Notes: generated by a model from the sequence alone, not told the origin. A stretch of 64,000 bases of DNA from Afipia massiliensis (GCF_014203115.1 NZ_JACHIJ010000002.1:744001-808000), one strand, 5' to 3'; positions 55,527 through 64,000 are shown, counted from the stretch's first letter. A program made the numbers and translations.

Positions 55527-56858
55527 CTACTGCCTGACGACCGCGCTGTTGCTGGTGCCGTTCTGCACTGTTGTCGCCGTGTTGTTGCTGCCGACCTGGC
55601 TGACAGCGGCGTAATTGGCGCCGCCGGTTTGGCTGACAGTGATCGTGTTGCCGCTGCCGGCCACACCGGACGTGAGGCCGATCGACGCGTCGCCCGCCAC
55701 AGGCAGCGTCGACCCGAACGCCGCACCCTGGAGCACATAGGCATTGTTGTCGCTGCCGCCCGACTGCGTGACCTTGATCTTGTTCGGAACAGAAGCAGTC
55801 GCCGCGCTGTTCTGGTAGGCGACGACGACGCTGTTGAGCGAGGTCGCATCCTGGGTCACGGTCAACTGCCCGTAGGCGCCAACCTGGTTTTGCAGAATCG
55901 CCCGGTTAACCGAACCGGTCTGGCTATACTCGGCGTTGCCGTTGGAGCCGGACTGAGTATTGGAGATGAAGTTACCGCTTCCGGACTGCATCGCCACACG
56001 TGCGGTATTGGAGGTGCCAGACTGGACGCTCGCGATCGTGTTGCCGCTGCCGTTTTGCAAATCAACCGTAAGACGATTGAAGGTGCCCGGCTGAACGTTG
56101 CCGATCGTATTCCCGTTGCCGCCCTGATTGATCACAAGCAGATCGTTTTTGTCGCCACTCTGGAAGTTACGCACCACATCCGAACCGGAGCTGTTCTGCG
56201 TGACGGCGACGGTGTGGTTTGTACCGGCCTGCTGGTTCTGGATATATCCACCTGTGCCCGCCTGCATCGCAGTAAAGCTGTTGTTGCTTCCCTGTTGCTC
56301 ATTGTAAATCTCCAGCAGACTGCCCGAGGCGCTTGCGCTCCCCTGCTGGATGGCGGCGGAGAGAGAACTGCCTGTCTGGAACGACCTAGCCAAAGAACTA
56401 CCAAACTGCGACAGAGAGAGTGTATTCGGCGTCGTCGATGGATTTGCCGGGGCGGTAGTCTGCAAGAGATATGCTGCGTCATTGTTGTTGCCGCTTTGGG
56501 TCACAGCAATGCTCTGGTTGGCACCTGCCTGGCGCACCCCAACAAGATTGGCGTTGCCGCTCTGATTCACCGTGGTGCTGTTCGCGGTACCGGACTGTCC
56601 GCCGCGCGGATCGTAGTTGATGTTCAATCCGTAGACCTTGTTGGCGCTGCCTCCCTGAGTGATCGTGAGAACGTTGGCGCCGGAACTGCTGCCCCCGTTG
56701 TCCTGCTGGAAAACCACGGAGCCTGTGGTGCCGCCCGATTGGTCGATGTCAGCGCGGTGACCCGCGCCGATCTGGGTGAGCGTGGTGGACGAGCCGCCGG
56801 CGAAGGCGGATGTCGCAAACGCCACGATGGCAGTGGTGGTGAGAAGAAGCTTTTTCAC
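55527..56858 (-). CDS. Large curlin-repeat protein, paralogue
   Basis: 443 residues from GTG at 56858 (AAGGGAG upstream). The signal differs from its sister by one residue (VAFATSAFA), and the ends GGANYAAVSQVGSNN and AVVRQ are shared. The middle repeats have diverged and several units are missing relative to the sister. First gene of the minus-strand curli series, so its promoter region at 56859-57283 may serve the locus. Confidence 0.88.
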   Translation of the reverse strand: MKKLLLTTTAIVAFATSAFAGGSSTTLTQIGAGHRADIDQSGGTTGSVVFQQDNGGSSSGANVLTITQGGSANKVYGLNINYDPRGGQSGTANSTTVNQSGNANLVGVRQAGANQSIAVTQSGNNNDAAYLLQTTAPANPSTTPNTLSLSQFGSSLARSFQTGSSLSAAIQQGSASASGSLLEIYNEQQGSNNSFTAMQAGTGGYIQNQQAGTNHTVAVTQNSSGSDVVRNFQSGDKNDLLVINQGGNGNTIGNVQPGTFNRLTVDLQNGSGNTIASVQSGTSNTARVAMQSGSGNFISNTQSGSNGNAEYSQTGSVNRAILQNQVGAYGQLTVTQDATSLNSVVVAYQNSAATASVPNKIKVTQSGGSDNNAYVLQGAAFGSTLPVAGDASIGLTSGVAGSGNTITVSQTGGANYAAVSQVGSNNTATTVQNGTSNSAVVRQ

Positions 56859-57574
56859 GGTGACAACTCCCTTAAAAGTCATGATTCAGACATTGAACGA
56901 TGATCGTGATGGCGGAATTCCGCCGCCCCTCGCCAAGGCTAGTCGCTCCGAGGAGCGGGGGGCTGCGCCGCGGCCAAATTCGCCATTGCTGCTTGATGAT
57001 AGGGGCGCTGCCGTTCTGGTTGGCGACTCTTCGCACCGCGAAGTGCTCGACGCCGAAGCGTTACGCGAGCGCCGGCAAAAGGAAGCAGACGCGTCAGTCC
57101 AAACAGCTTCAGACCCGAGAACCATCCCTCGCGCGTGACATCGCAATGCCGACCCAACGATTTGTGACAAATACCCCACTCGCCCTCAAACAGTTCAAGA
57201 GTCAGTGCCGCGGAACTCCGCAATCACTAACGAACAGTTAAAAGACAACTGGCCGGGGCCCAACCTGCAAAAATTATCGAAAATTGTTGAGAAGCGCTTG
57301 GCTGAAGCGCTCCCCTCGGCCAGCCAAGGCACCTGCGATCCACACCACCGAATCTTTGCCTGCGGCAATGCGGCATAGTGAACTTGCCTGCTCTGATATC
57401 GGCATCGCCCTCAACGGATTGACAAAACTGAAAATCAGCCAGAGAAGTGACGCGCCAGCAGTATGTTATTCATACGTTAGTGACGCTGCGTTCTTTCCGC
57501 GAGGTTATGCACCCGTAAAGAACTACCGGTCCGAGACAGGTTAACGCCGCACAGGCTGGGGATAAATTAGTCTG
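56859..57574. other. Long leader/intergenic region with bipartite motif copy C
   Basis: About 700 bases without a gene I can support on either strand. It contains motif copy C at 57241-57283 (AAGACAACTG-N10-AACCTGCAAA plus an AT-rich tail like that of copy B), 380 bases before the first curlin gene. Presumably the curli promoter and regulatory sites, plus the end of a broken gene's upstream region. Confidence 0.55.
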
Positions 57575-58095
57575 ATGCTGTCTCTTGATGATCCGCGTTG
57601 GGGAGACGTTCAGCACGCCTACGGCGGTGCCGCCGATGTGCCGGACTTATTGCGGGTGCTAGCCTCATCAGCGGGACCAAAGGCCGGGGCCGCTATCGCA
57701 ATGAGATATGGTTCAGTCTCTAGTCGAGCCTGTGTCATCAGGACGACGTTTATACGGCTTCCTATGCGGCCGCTCACTATATCGTGCAGATTGCGAACGA
57801 TGCGAAAGACCCGATTGACTTCGGATTTTTCCAGCTACCGACCGCCATTGAAATCGCTCGTCGGACTGGGCGCGGGGCTGATATCCCCGAGGCCCTTGCC
57901 GATGAGTACCACCGCGCAACTGCGCAAATGGTCGAGAATGTAAGCCTTCATCGGCACGCGGCCTGGGACCAATCCATGCTGTTGTCCGCAGCGGCGGCGC
58001 TAGCCGTTGCGAAAAGACATATCGATGTCGCCGAAGCGTTCCTGAACCTGGACGCCGACTGGATCACGAAGATGAACAACTGCGAGTTCGATTAA
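57575..58095 (+). pseudogene. Broken gene of unknown function
   Basis: Begins MLSLDDPRWGDVQHAYGGAADVP and DLLRVLASSAGPKAG in one frame. Near 57680 it must shift frame to read RYRNEIWFSL, then meets a TAG, and continues SSLCHQDDVYTASYAAAHY and AIEIARRTGRGADIPEALAD to a normal stop. Together they read as one soluble helical protein of about 170 residues. Two lesions make loss of function likely. Confidence 0.72.
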
Positions 58096-58195
58096 GCTTT
58101 CGTGACGGCAGAGGGTATGATTTCGACCCGCGTTGATTACGCTGCAAATGATGTTAGAATTGAATTGATAGAAATATTGTTTTGCCGAGTTGAAA

Positions 58196-58972
58196 ATGAA
58201 CATGCGCAATCTGAGTGAACCTGATCGCGAATTTCGCTGGGTGCCTTGCCGCAGCCGGTGCTCCCGAACTTTCGTTAGTGCTCTTTTCGGATCGGCGATC
58301 TCGCTCATGGGAGTTACTGTTGCCACCGGACAGCAAGCTGACAAGCCTGTCCGCACGGTTCAGGCTCCACAATCCTCGCCCAGCCTGCCCCCGACCCTGG
58401 CGGAGCCGCCGGCCGCCCCCTCCGCGGCGGCATGCGATGCCAGCTGTGTCCACCGAAGCGCCGATGCTGCAGCGCAGGCTTGTGTGCCGCTGATCGAGGC
58501 TAAGGCGCCGCTTGATTACGACTGGCTGTCGCGGCCGTTCGGAGGAATGTTCACCCAGGCCGAGCAGCCGGGTGCCGACGGCATCGTCCGCTATCGCGGC
58601 GACGCCATCCGCGTGCTCACGATGCAAAATCAATGGATCCGCCACGCCTATGAGTGTGCCTACGATCCGGTCGCGCGCAGAATCGTGGATGTCGAGATCC
58701 GGCCAGGCCGACTGGTGCCGCCAGCGGATGTCGCGAACTTCATCGCCGATATTCTGAAAAAGCGGCCGGGTGCTCAGGTCACGACCACGCCGATCGCCAA
58801 GGAACCCGGTTCCCAGGTGGGACTTCCCCCAGCCCAAGCGAAGTCGCCCGCCGCGCCGCGCCGGGCCTACGGGGAGCGCGACGCCATCACCATAACCCAG
58901 TCAAAGCTGCACGGCTTGCAGGTCGATTCGGAGACCCGAATCGCGCAGTCGAAACGCAAACTAGAAAACTAA
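58196..58972 (+). CDS. Exported protein of unknown function
   Basis: 258 residues. A long basic N-terminal region, a hydrophobic stretch (SALFGSAISLMGVTVATG), a Pro-rich linker, then a domain with C-D-A-S-C and a conserved-looking core (DYDWLSRPFGGMFTQAEQP and YRGDAIRVLTMQNQWIRHAYECAYDP). Not recognised. ATG at 58196 or 58202 could be the start; a TTG at 58190 is less likely. It stands alone. Confidence 0.6.
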   Translation: MNMRNLSEPDREFRWVPCRSRCSRTFVSALFGSAISLMGVTVATGQQADKPVRTVQAPQSSPSLPPTLAEPPAAPSAAACDASCVHRSADAAAQACVPLIEAKAPLDYDWLSRPFGGMFTQAEQPGADGIVRYRGDAIRVLTMQNQWIRHAYECAYDPVARRIVDVEIRPGRLVPPADVANFIADILKKRPGAQVTTTPIAKEPGSQVGLPPAQAKSPAAPRRAYGERDAITITQSKLHGLQVDSETRIAQSKRKLEN

Positions 58973-59162
58973 GTCACCATTTCGCCGAGATAGAAGAGGC
59001 GTGCGGGAGTAGCTTGATCGCTCGACCATCATCGCTCTTGGCAACTCGGTCAGACAACTGCCGCCCACCGTCATGCTTCAGCCTGTGAGCCTGCGCTTGG
59101 CTTTCCGCCGCAACGGCTGAGGAAAAGACCATCTGCGCAATCGATCGGATTGGGAGATACCC

Positions 59163-59771
59163 GTGTTCTTTGGTTTTCGGAAACGACGATCCCTGCAGCA
59201 GATGCTGGATACAGTTGCCGCTTGCGGCCTCTCGCTTCGCGAAGGCGTCTCCGCGGAGGCGCTCTATCAACCGAGGACTCAATGGGAGCCCGAACGATCG
59301 GTTGCTACCATCGAGAAGGGTGGATTTGAATCGCTGCTGATCGCGATGGGCGATGAGGGTTACGATCCGGCAACCCATGTCTCGCTCGATCCGCCCAGCG
59401 ATGACGTCTGGTATTTCGACGTCGAGTTCATCGAGGGCCACGGCGCCTATAAGACCATCGTCAAGAGGCTTTGCCGCATGACCAGGGGCGGTCTCTCCTT
59501 CAATGAGATTGAGGACTACGTCGATGTGGAGGAAGGCGTCGCCTGGGTCGAGCTGAAAAGCGCCGGCAGGACCGAGCGGATCGAGCTCACGGTCAACAAT
59601 GATTGGACCGACCCAAAAATCTTCCTAGAGATGCAGGAGCGTCTGAAAGCAACGGGCTCTTCGCTCCGCTTTGCCATGCAAAGCCTTGGCCAAGATTGCC
59701 TTATCGTTTGCCAGACGCCGGAGAACCTGAAGGCGCTCCATCGCGCCACCGGCCTTCGCTTCATGTTATAA
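59163..59771 (+). CDS. Protein of unknown function
   Basis: 202 residues from GTG at 59163. Soluble alpha/beta composition (VWYFDVEFIEGHGAYKTIV, AWVELKSAGRTERIELTVNND), ending HRATGLRFML. No domain recognised; the pattern recalls immunity-like or housekeeping proteins of unknown role. Flanked by broken genes. Confidence 0.6.
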   Translation: MFFGFRKRRSLQQMLDTVAACGLSLREGVSAEALYQPRTQWEPERSVATIEKGGFESLLIAMGDEGYDPATHVSLDPPSDDVWYFDVEFIEGHGAYKTIVKRLCRMTRGGLSFNEIEDYVDVEEGVAWVELKSAGRTERIELTVNNDWTDPKIFLEMQERLKATGSSLRFAMQSLGQDCLIVCQTPENLKALHRATGLRFML

Positions 59772-59877
59772 CGAGTCGGCTCGATCTCTGAGCCAAGGCG
59801 TTCCGTCCATTGGCCATCTCGTCTGTACCCGGAGAGATGATGTGTGGTCCGCGCCTCAGCGCACCTTGGGCACTCTA

Positions 59878-60261
59878 ACCATAACCAATCTCGCTGAGCG
59901 CATCGCAAATCACTCTGATCTGCAAAAATATCGGAGCGTTCTTTGGAATCTCTTTTAAATACTTTGCATTCTTTCTGATCATCTCCTCGGACGCTTCTTA
60001 GCCTCCTCAAGATATAACTTGGCCTTACCTCGGTTTCCGAGGTGCTTGTGGAAGAAAGCCAACAACTCGAACCTTCGCGGCGATCCATAATTTCCCGCCC
60101 CAAAATTCCTATCTGCGTTTGACTTCATCAGATCGACGCACCGTGTCGTTCAGCTCATCGAGGTCAGGAATGATATCCCTTGATACGCGGTCGCAAATAT
60201 CATTCACAACGATATTTAGGGCGCCGCCCTCGTCCGCTAAGTGCCATGCAGAGATATCCAT
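59878..60261 (-). pseudogene. Broken gene of unknown function
   Basis: Coding-like pieces on the minus strand: from 60261 MDISAWHLADEGGALNIVV and NDICDRVSRDIIPDLDELND to a TAG. A shifted frame follows with RRFELLAFFHKHLGNRGKAK, then after another shift EEMIRKNAKYLKEIPKNAP and RVICDALSEIGYG to a stop. The pieces read as one protein of about 125 residues, now split in three frames. Confidence 0.6.
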
Positions 60262-60299
60262 TGTCGGTGGCGACTGTAGAACAGTTCATTGTGCCCGGA

Positions 60300-60829
60300 A
60301 TCTGGATCAGCGGGCAATAGCCACGGTCGGCGAGGCGCTACGCGGCGACGTCCGCGTAGGCCTGATCGAGCTCGATGCCGAGGCCTTCGACGAGCCGGTT
60401 CATATAGTTGAAGAGCGCCACCGTCGCGACGAGGTGGTAGTACGCTTGGCCGTCCCATCCACAGCAAAGACCGCATTAACGTCGGACTTCGTCACGCTGT
60501 CAGACCGCTCGGTGAGCTTAACCGCGACCGCCAGCACGAGCCGCATCTTCGCCGGAATGTCCGTCTGCGCATCGTCGGCCAGCAGTGCTGCGACCGCCCC
60601 TTGCGGAACACCGAGACGTTCGGCTGTCGCCGTGCGCACGCCGTGGCAGTATCGGCAACTGTTCAGACCCGATACGTAGGCCGCGATCATCTCGCATTCG
60701 GCCTCAGTGAATGGCGATGCCCGTGCAGTAGCGCATCGTGAATTCGAGCGGCGAACGGTTCGTCTCCGGAAACGTCTTGAAGACGTCGAGCAGCGTGGCC
60801 TTGGCGGGCAACGACGGGAGATGAGCCAT
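60300..60829 (-). pseudogene. Broken AhpD/carboxymuconolactone-decarboxylase-like gene
   Basis: Starts MAHLPSLPAKATLLDVFKTF at 60829, 15 bases after the nrsF stop. After a one-base shift it continues EAECEMIAAYVSGLNSCRYCHG, with the redox pair C-x-x-C and following His of AhpD-like peroxidases. A second shift near 60450 leads to LFNYMNRLVEGLGIELDQAY, then a TAG. Family role: peroxide or thiol defence. It would be the last gene of the metal-stress operon. Confidence 0.75.
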
Positions 60830-60844
60830 GGAGATCCTTTCCGG

Positions 60845-61513
60845 CTAGTCGCGGATCGAAAGGCGCGGTGCGATCCATTGCATCATGCGGCGTCCAAACA
60901 GCCCCCCGAGACTGACGAACATCACTGCCGTCCCGATGTTGAACATGATGATCATGAGTGTCGCGTCTCCCGAATGGAAGAGCGACAGGGCCGTCGCGGT
61001 GATCGCCGCCACCGACAGGCTGCCCATGCAGGTCACCGCGGTCGGACGTAGCGGTGCCGCGTAGCGCAGCATGACGAGCATCGCGAGCGACAGCGGCAGG
61101 CTGGTGAGCACCAGGGTGGCGAGGCAACGCGTCGCCTCTCCGATCGAGACGCCGTCGGGGCCGAACGAGACCCAATCGCCGAGGCACTGGTAGCCGATGT
61201 TCGCCAGCCAAAGGACGACTGCCGGCGCTGGCAGAAAGAGCCACAGGCGCGACCGGTCCGGCAGGCTCACCAGGAAGGCGGCGACTGCGGCGAGCATGCC
61301 CGTCAGGATCGCTCCGGTCATGCCGGCGGCGAACGATGGATCATGAATCCGCGTCGCGAGATCCGGACGGATCCCCTGACTGACCGCCAGGAGACCCACG
61401 ACGACCGCCGCGAGCAGAAGCCAGCAGGCAGCGCGCATCACCGGAGAACGCAGCCGGCGTACCGGCTTCAAGTTCTTCGAGAGAGATTCGATGAGATCAG
61501 GTGTCGCAATCAT
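60845..61513 (-). CDS. nrsF: NrsF-type anti-sigma factor (DUF1109)
   Basis: 222-residue membrane protein with six hydrophobic helices and a short cytosolic N-terminus (TPDLIESLSKNLKPV) expected to bind the sigma factor. Cys110 and Cys130 lie in or near outer loops, as redox or metal-sensing cysteines do in Caulobacter NrsF. ATGA overlap with the sigma gene couples both, giving balanced amounts. Confidence 0.88.
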   Translation of the reverse strand: MIATPDLIESLSKNLKPVRRLRSPVMRAACWLLLAAVVVGLLAVSQGIRPDLATRIHDPSFAAGMTGAILTGMLAAVAAFLVSLPDRSRLWLFLPAPAVVLWLANIGYQCLGDWVSFGPDGVSIGEATRCLATLVLTSLPLSLAMLVMLRYAAPLRPTAVTCMGSLSVAAITATALSLFHSGDATLMIIMFNIGTAVMFVSLGGLFGRRMMQWIAPRLSIRD

Positions 61514-62142
61514 GGCTCGCTCCGATCGCCGAGAATCTTCCGCAGGCTCTTCACCGCCCGGTGCACGTTCACCTTCAGCGCCGCGATCGACATGCCGCTC
61601 TCCGTCGAGGCCTCCTTCAGGGACATCTCCTTGAGCTTGAGTAGCTGTACCGCCTTGCGCTGCATTGGGGGAAGCTCGTCGATCGCCTTTTCGAGTTCGT
61701 GTCTGTCGGATCTCTCTTCAAGGTTCGCCTGAGGCTCGGCGAAGGTTTCATGTTCGGGCATCAGCGGCGTTTCCCGATCGCGCTTGCGTCCCTGCCGCCG
61801 GAGCCGGTCGATGAACCGCCGGTTCGCGATCGTCACCAGCCACGGACCGAACGGCCTTGTCGGATCGAACGTATGCCGGATCGCGTGAACGGTCAGCAGG
61901 ATGTCCTGCACCGCGTCCTCGACGTCGCTCGGGTCGCGATGGCGGCGCGCCGCCAGCGAACGCAGGTACGGAGCGATTTCCCGAAGCAGGCGCTGATAAG
62001 CCGACCTGTCGCCGTCCTGGGCATGAGCCATCAGGATCGCCCAGTCGGAGTCGCGGGCGGCGGGCTCGCGGGCGGCCGGCGCAGCGTCGCCTTCGCTTCC
62101 GACGAGCCTGAGCCGCGGAGGACGACCGTTTCGCTCGGTCAT
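61510..62142 (-). CDS. ECF sigma factor (SigF-like)
   Basis: 210 residues with sigma2 (YQRLLREIAPYLRSLAARR, DVEDAVQDILLTVH) and sigma4 (LPPMQRKAVQLLKLKEMSLKEA). Lacks a sigma-1 or sigma-3 region, so it is an ECF sigma. Paired with NrsF and lying in the bufferin-type operon, it most likely drives that operon under copper or oxidative stress, as SigF does in Caulobacter. The start overlaps the DoxX stop. Confidence 0.9.
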   Translation of the reverse strand: MTERNGRPPRLRLVGSEGDAAPAAREPAARDSDWAILMAHAQDGDRSAYQRLLREIAPYLRSLAARRHRDPSDVEDAVQDILLTVHAIRHTFDPTRPFGPWLVTIANRRFIDRLRRQGRKRDRETPLMPEHETFAEPQANLEERSDRHELEKAIDELPPMQRKAVQLLKLKEMSLKEASTESGMSIAALKVNVHRAVKSLRKILGDRSEP

Positions 62143-62648
62143 GGACGGCCTCCGTCAGGGACCCTGCGCCGCCAAAGCGATGCGGCGAGATGATCGAGCG
62201 AAAGCTTGCCGGGACCGAGCGCCATGAGGGCGACGGCGAGCGCCGCCCACGGCAAATGGAAATTCGCCCAACCCTCCGGCACGACGAGTTGGATCACCCC
62301 CGTCATGACCAGGAGCGCAAGCGCGCTGAAGCGCGTCGCGCCCCCCAGGATCAGCAAGACCGGCAATACGATCTCCGCGATGCCGTCGAAGTACGCGAAC
62401 GCGGCGGGAAAAGGAAAATCGTACGCGTGTCCGAAGATGTGCAGCTTGAACTCGTCTTCGAAAAGGAACGACGCCGCCGGCGACAGGGACAGGAAGCCGT
62501 CCCACTTCGTCAATCCGGATTTGAAAAACGGCAGTGCCAAAGCGACGCGCAGCAACGGCGGCGCCACGACGAGGGCGACCTGCGCGAGGCGTTCCGTCGC
62601 CCCACGCACGACGTCCTCGACGGTAGAGATTGTCGCGAGCGAACTCAT
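62139..62648 (-). CDS. DoxX-family membrane protein
   Basis: 169 residues with four hydrophobic helices, typical DoxX opening (RVALALPFFKSGLTKWDGF) and GGATRFSALALLVMTGV. In gig/bufferin operons a DoxX protein is the usual fourth gene. Overlaps its neighbours by ATGA on both sides. Confidence 0.88.
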   Translation of the reverse strand: MSSLATISTVEDVVRGATERLAQVALVVAPPLLRVALALPFFKSGLTKWDGFLSLSPAASFLFEDEFKLHIFGHAYDFPFPAAFAYFDGIAEIVLPVLLILGGATRFSALALLVMTGVIQLVVPEGWANFHLPWAALAVALMALGPGKLSLDHLAASLWRRRVPDGGRP

Positions 62649-63433
62649 GGCTTCAGCGGCTCCCGTGCGGTCTCGAAGCCGATCACCGCGCCGACCTGGA
62701 TGATATCCGTCAAGTTCGCCGCCAGGTCGAAGCCCGGGTCGGCGACGAGCGCTTGTTCGAACGCGGCCAGCACCGACCTTCCGGATGCGAGCGCGTGGAT
62801 GAACTCCGGACTACCGTCCGGAATCGATCGGACCTCCACGTCGGCGTCAGGCCGGACAACGAGCGCGTTTTCGCCGCCGGCCGCCAAATCGACCGGACCG
62901 GGAACGCCGCCCTCGACGTTCATCTGCCAGATCGTCAGTGCCGGAAAGCGCGAGCGGACGACCCGGACGGACGGATGCAGCACAAGACTCATGGCGGGAA
63001 GCCGGTCCGGATCGATCTCGGCAAACGCCGAAGGACCGACCGGCGTGGACTCGGCCGAATGGTAAGCCTCGATCCAGGCCCTCTCGATACGCGCCACGTC
63101 GGCCAGATAAGGCAACACGGAGGCGGGTTCGACCTGGTCGATGAAATCGGGTAGGCCCGCGCCATAGTCGAAGAGCATCGGCGACCGGGGCAAATCGCCG
63201 ACGACGAAGGCGCGGGCCAAGGCGAGGAAGAATTCCGATCCGACGATGCAATGCACGGCGGGGTAAGCATCCCGCAGTGTCTGCGTCAGGCCGACTATCA
63301 CGTTGTTGCGGTAGACGGCGAAACGCCTCGAGCTCGGTTTGCCGTCCGGCCCGACCACGCCTGCCGGCGCCGGAAGCGCGGGATCGATCAACGCGGCCGC
63401 GAAGCCGCGCTGCAGTTCAGCAAGCGACGGCAT
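62645..63433 (-). CDS. DUF2063 partner protein of the MNIO enzyme (BufC-like)
   Basis: 262 residues from ATG at 63433. The N-terminal DUF2063 domain is clear (LAELQRGFAAALIDP, FAVYRNNVIVGLTQTLRDAY) and the C-terminal half is a beta-rich recognition region. Family knowledge: it binds the precursor peptide leader for the MNIO enzyme. Start overlaps the MNIO gene by 17 bases. Confidence 0.87.
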   Translation of the reverse strand: MPSLAELQRGFAAALIDPALPAPAGVVGPDGKPSSRRFAVYRNNVIVGLTQTLRDAYPAVHCIVGSEFFLALARAFVVGDLPRSPMLFDYGAGLPDFIDQVEPASVLPYLADVARIERAWIEAYHSAESTPVGPSAFAEIDPDRLPAMSLVLHPSVRVVRSRFPALTIWQMNVEGGVPGPVDLAAGGENALVVRPDADVEVRSIPDGSPEFIHALASGRSVLAAFEQALVADPGFDLAANLTDIIQVGAVIGFETAREPLKP

Positions 63434-64000
63434 GGCGTGGCCTCTCCGGCCGGTTTGCGAACATGATCGCCTCGGCCCGCTTCGCTTCCGCGGCGAGCGT
63501 CGACCAGGCGGGCACTTGTGCATCCCACTCGATCAGCGTGGGCACCGGACCAACGAGCCGCACCGCGAGTTCGTAGAGATACCAGACGGCATCCTCGACC
63601 GGGCGATCGTGAGTATCGATGAGAAGCGGCCTGCCGGTCTCGTCGGCCTGTCGGTCGTTTCCGGCGAGGTGGATCTCCTTCACACTGGCGAGCGGATAGC
63701 CTTCGATGTAGGCAACTGGATCCCATTGCTGATTGGTCGATGTGACAAAGACGTTGTTAACGTCGAGCAGCAAGCCGCAGCCGCTGCGCTTAGCCACTTC
63801 GGCGATGAAATCGGTCTCCGCGTAGGTGCTCTCGGCGAACGCGACGTAGGTCGACGGATTCTCCAGAAGCATCTGACAGCCGAGGGCCGTCTGGACCTGG
63901 TCGATATGCTCGACGACACGCTGGAGCGTCTCGGACGTGTACGGCACAGGAAGCAGGTCGTTCAGGAAACCGGCGTCGTGCGTCGACCACGCCAGATGTT
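63417..64000 (-). CDS. MNIO (DUF692) enzyme, partial, BufB-like
   Basis: C-terminal 194 codons of a multinuclear iron-dependent oxidase; the gene continues beyond the right edge. Visible metal-binding segments: LLENPSTY, LLLDVNNVFVTSTNQ, EIHLAGND and LLIDTHDRPVED. Family knowledge: MNIOs modify Cys residues of precursor peptides (MbnB, TglH, ChrH, BufB). With DUF2063, DoxX and sigma/anti-sigma genes it forms a bufferin-type operon. Confidence 0.88.
   Translation of the reverse strand, partial: HLAWSTHDAGFLNDLLPVPYTSETLQRVVEHIDQVQTALGCQMLLENPSTYVAFAESTYAETDFIAEVAKRSGCGLLLDVNNVFVTSTNQQWDPVAYIEGYPLASVKEIHLAGNDRQADETGRPLLIDTHDRPVEDAVWYLYELAVRLVGPVPTLIEWDAQVPAWSTLAAEAKRAEAIMFANRPERPRHAVAC

Noticed and set aside
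50714-56858. CRISPR-like regular repeats
   Set aside because: The periodicity comes from curlin codon repeats within open frames, not from fixed repeats with unique spacers.
55629-56903. Plus-strand open frame of 424 codons
   Set aside because: It is the antisense of a curlin gene; the repeated Asn/Gln/Gly codons keep the opposite strand open. No ribosome site or domain.
59516-60103. Minus-strand open frame of 195 codons
   Set aside because: It joins antisense of the gene at 59163 with one piece of a broken gene in the wrong frame.

Overview
The window is a high-GC chromosomal segment that looks alphaproteobacterial, most likely from the Bradyrhizobium/Rhodopseudomonas/Afipia group. This is inferred from gene content (HWE kinase, trb-type conjugation module, curli with CsgH, MNIO/DUF2063 operon) and from a GTTC-N7-GTTC LexA box. 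No rRNA, tRNA or CRISPR array was seen.

1-20.1 kb is ordinary core-type sequence: an HWE sensor kinase, a chemotaxis receptor, a hotdog thioesterase, a lipoprotein, an EstB-like serine hydrolase, and a five-gene minus-strand operon (acyl-CoA dehydrogenase, APH-like kinase, SDR, histidine phosphatase, SDR). That operon is divergent from a TetR regulator, with a perfect 16-bp inverted repeat between them. Then come a carbamoyltransferase, an MFS transporter, an autotransporter, a LysR regulator, and a cNMP-binding/MBL-hydrolase pair.

20.2-34.8 kb is a defence or conflict island. It holds a RES toxin with an unusually long antitoxin, a self-contained Fic AMP-transferase gene whose start codon lies in an inverted-repeat operator, and a compact five-gene GTPase-centred system: metallophosphoesterase, helical GASH-like protein, two different GTPases and a GAP1-like protein. 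Opposite to these lie a DUF5131/TcmP/membrane-protein operon, two small genes around a LexA box, a start-less remnant and an S1/P1 nuclease. The GTPase system is the best candidate for an experimentally unexplored system here.

35-45.2 kb is a complete trbBCDEJKLFGI mating-pair module followed by a DUF2274 gene and a convergent LysR gene. No relaxase or coupling protein is in the window. 45.4-47.9 kb is a graveyard: an integrase C-terminus, a multiply frameshifted P-type ATPase that has lost its phosphorylated Asp, and a decayed second LysR.

48-57 kb is a minus-strand curli (functional amyloid) locus: csgG, csgF, a csgH-like gene and five curlin-repeat proteins, with no csgE seen. A bipartite motif, AAGACAACTG-N10-AACCTGCAAA, occurs three times between 45 and 57 kb, always upstream of minus-strand genes.

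57.5-64 kb has two intact genes of unknown function and three broken genes. It ends in a translationally coupled minus-strand operon that enters from beyond the right edge: MNIO (DUF692), DUF2063, DoxX, ECF sigma factor, NrsF anti-sigma, then a broken AhpD-like gene. This is the layout of bufferin (gig-type) metal-stress RiPP operons; the precursor gene should lie just past position 64000.
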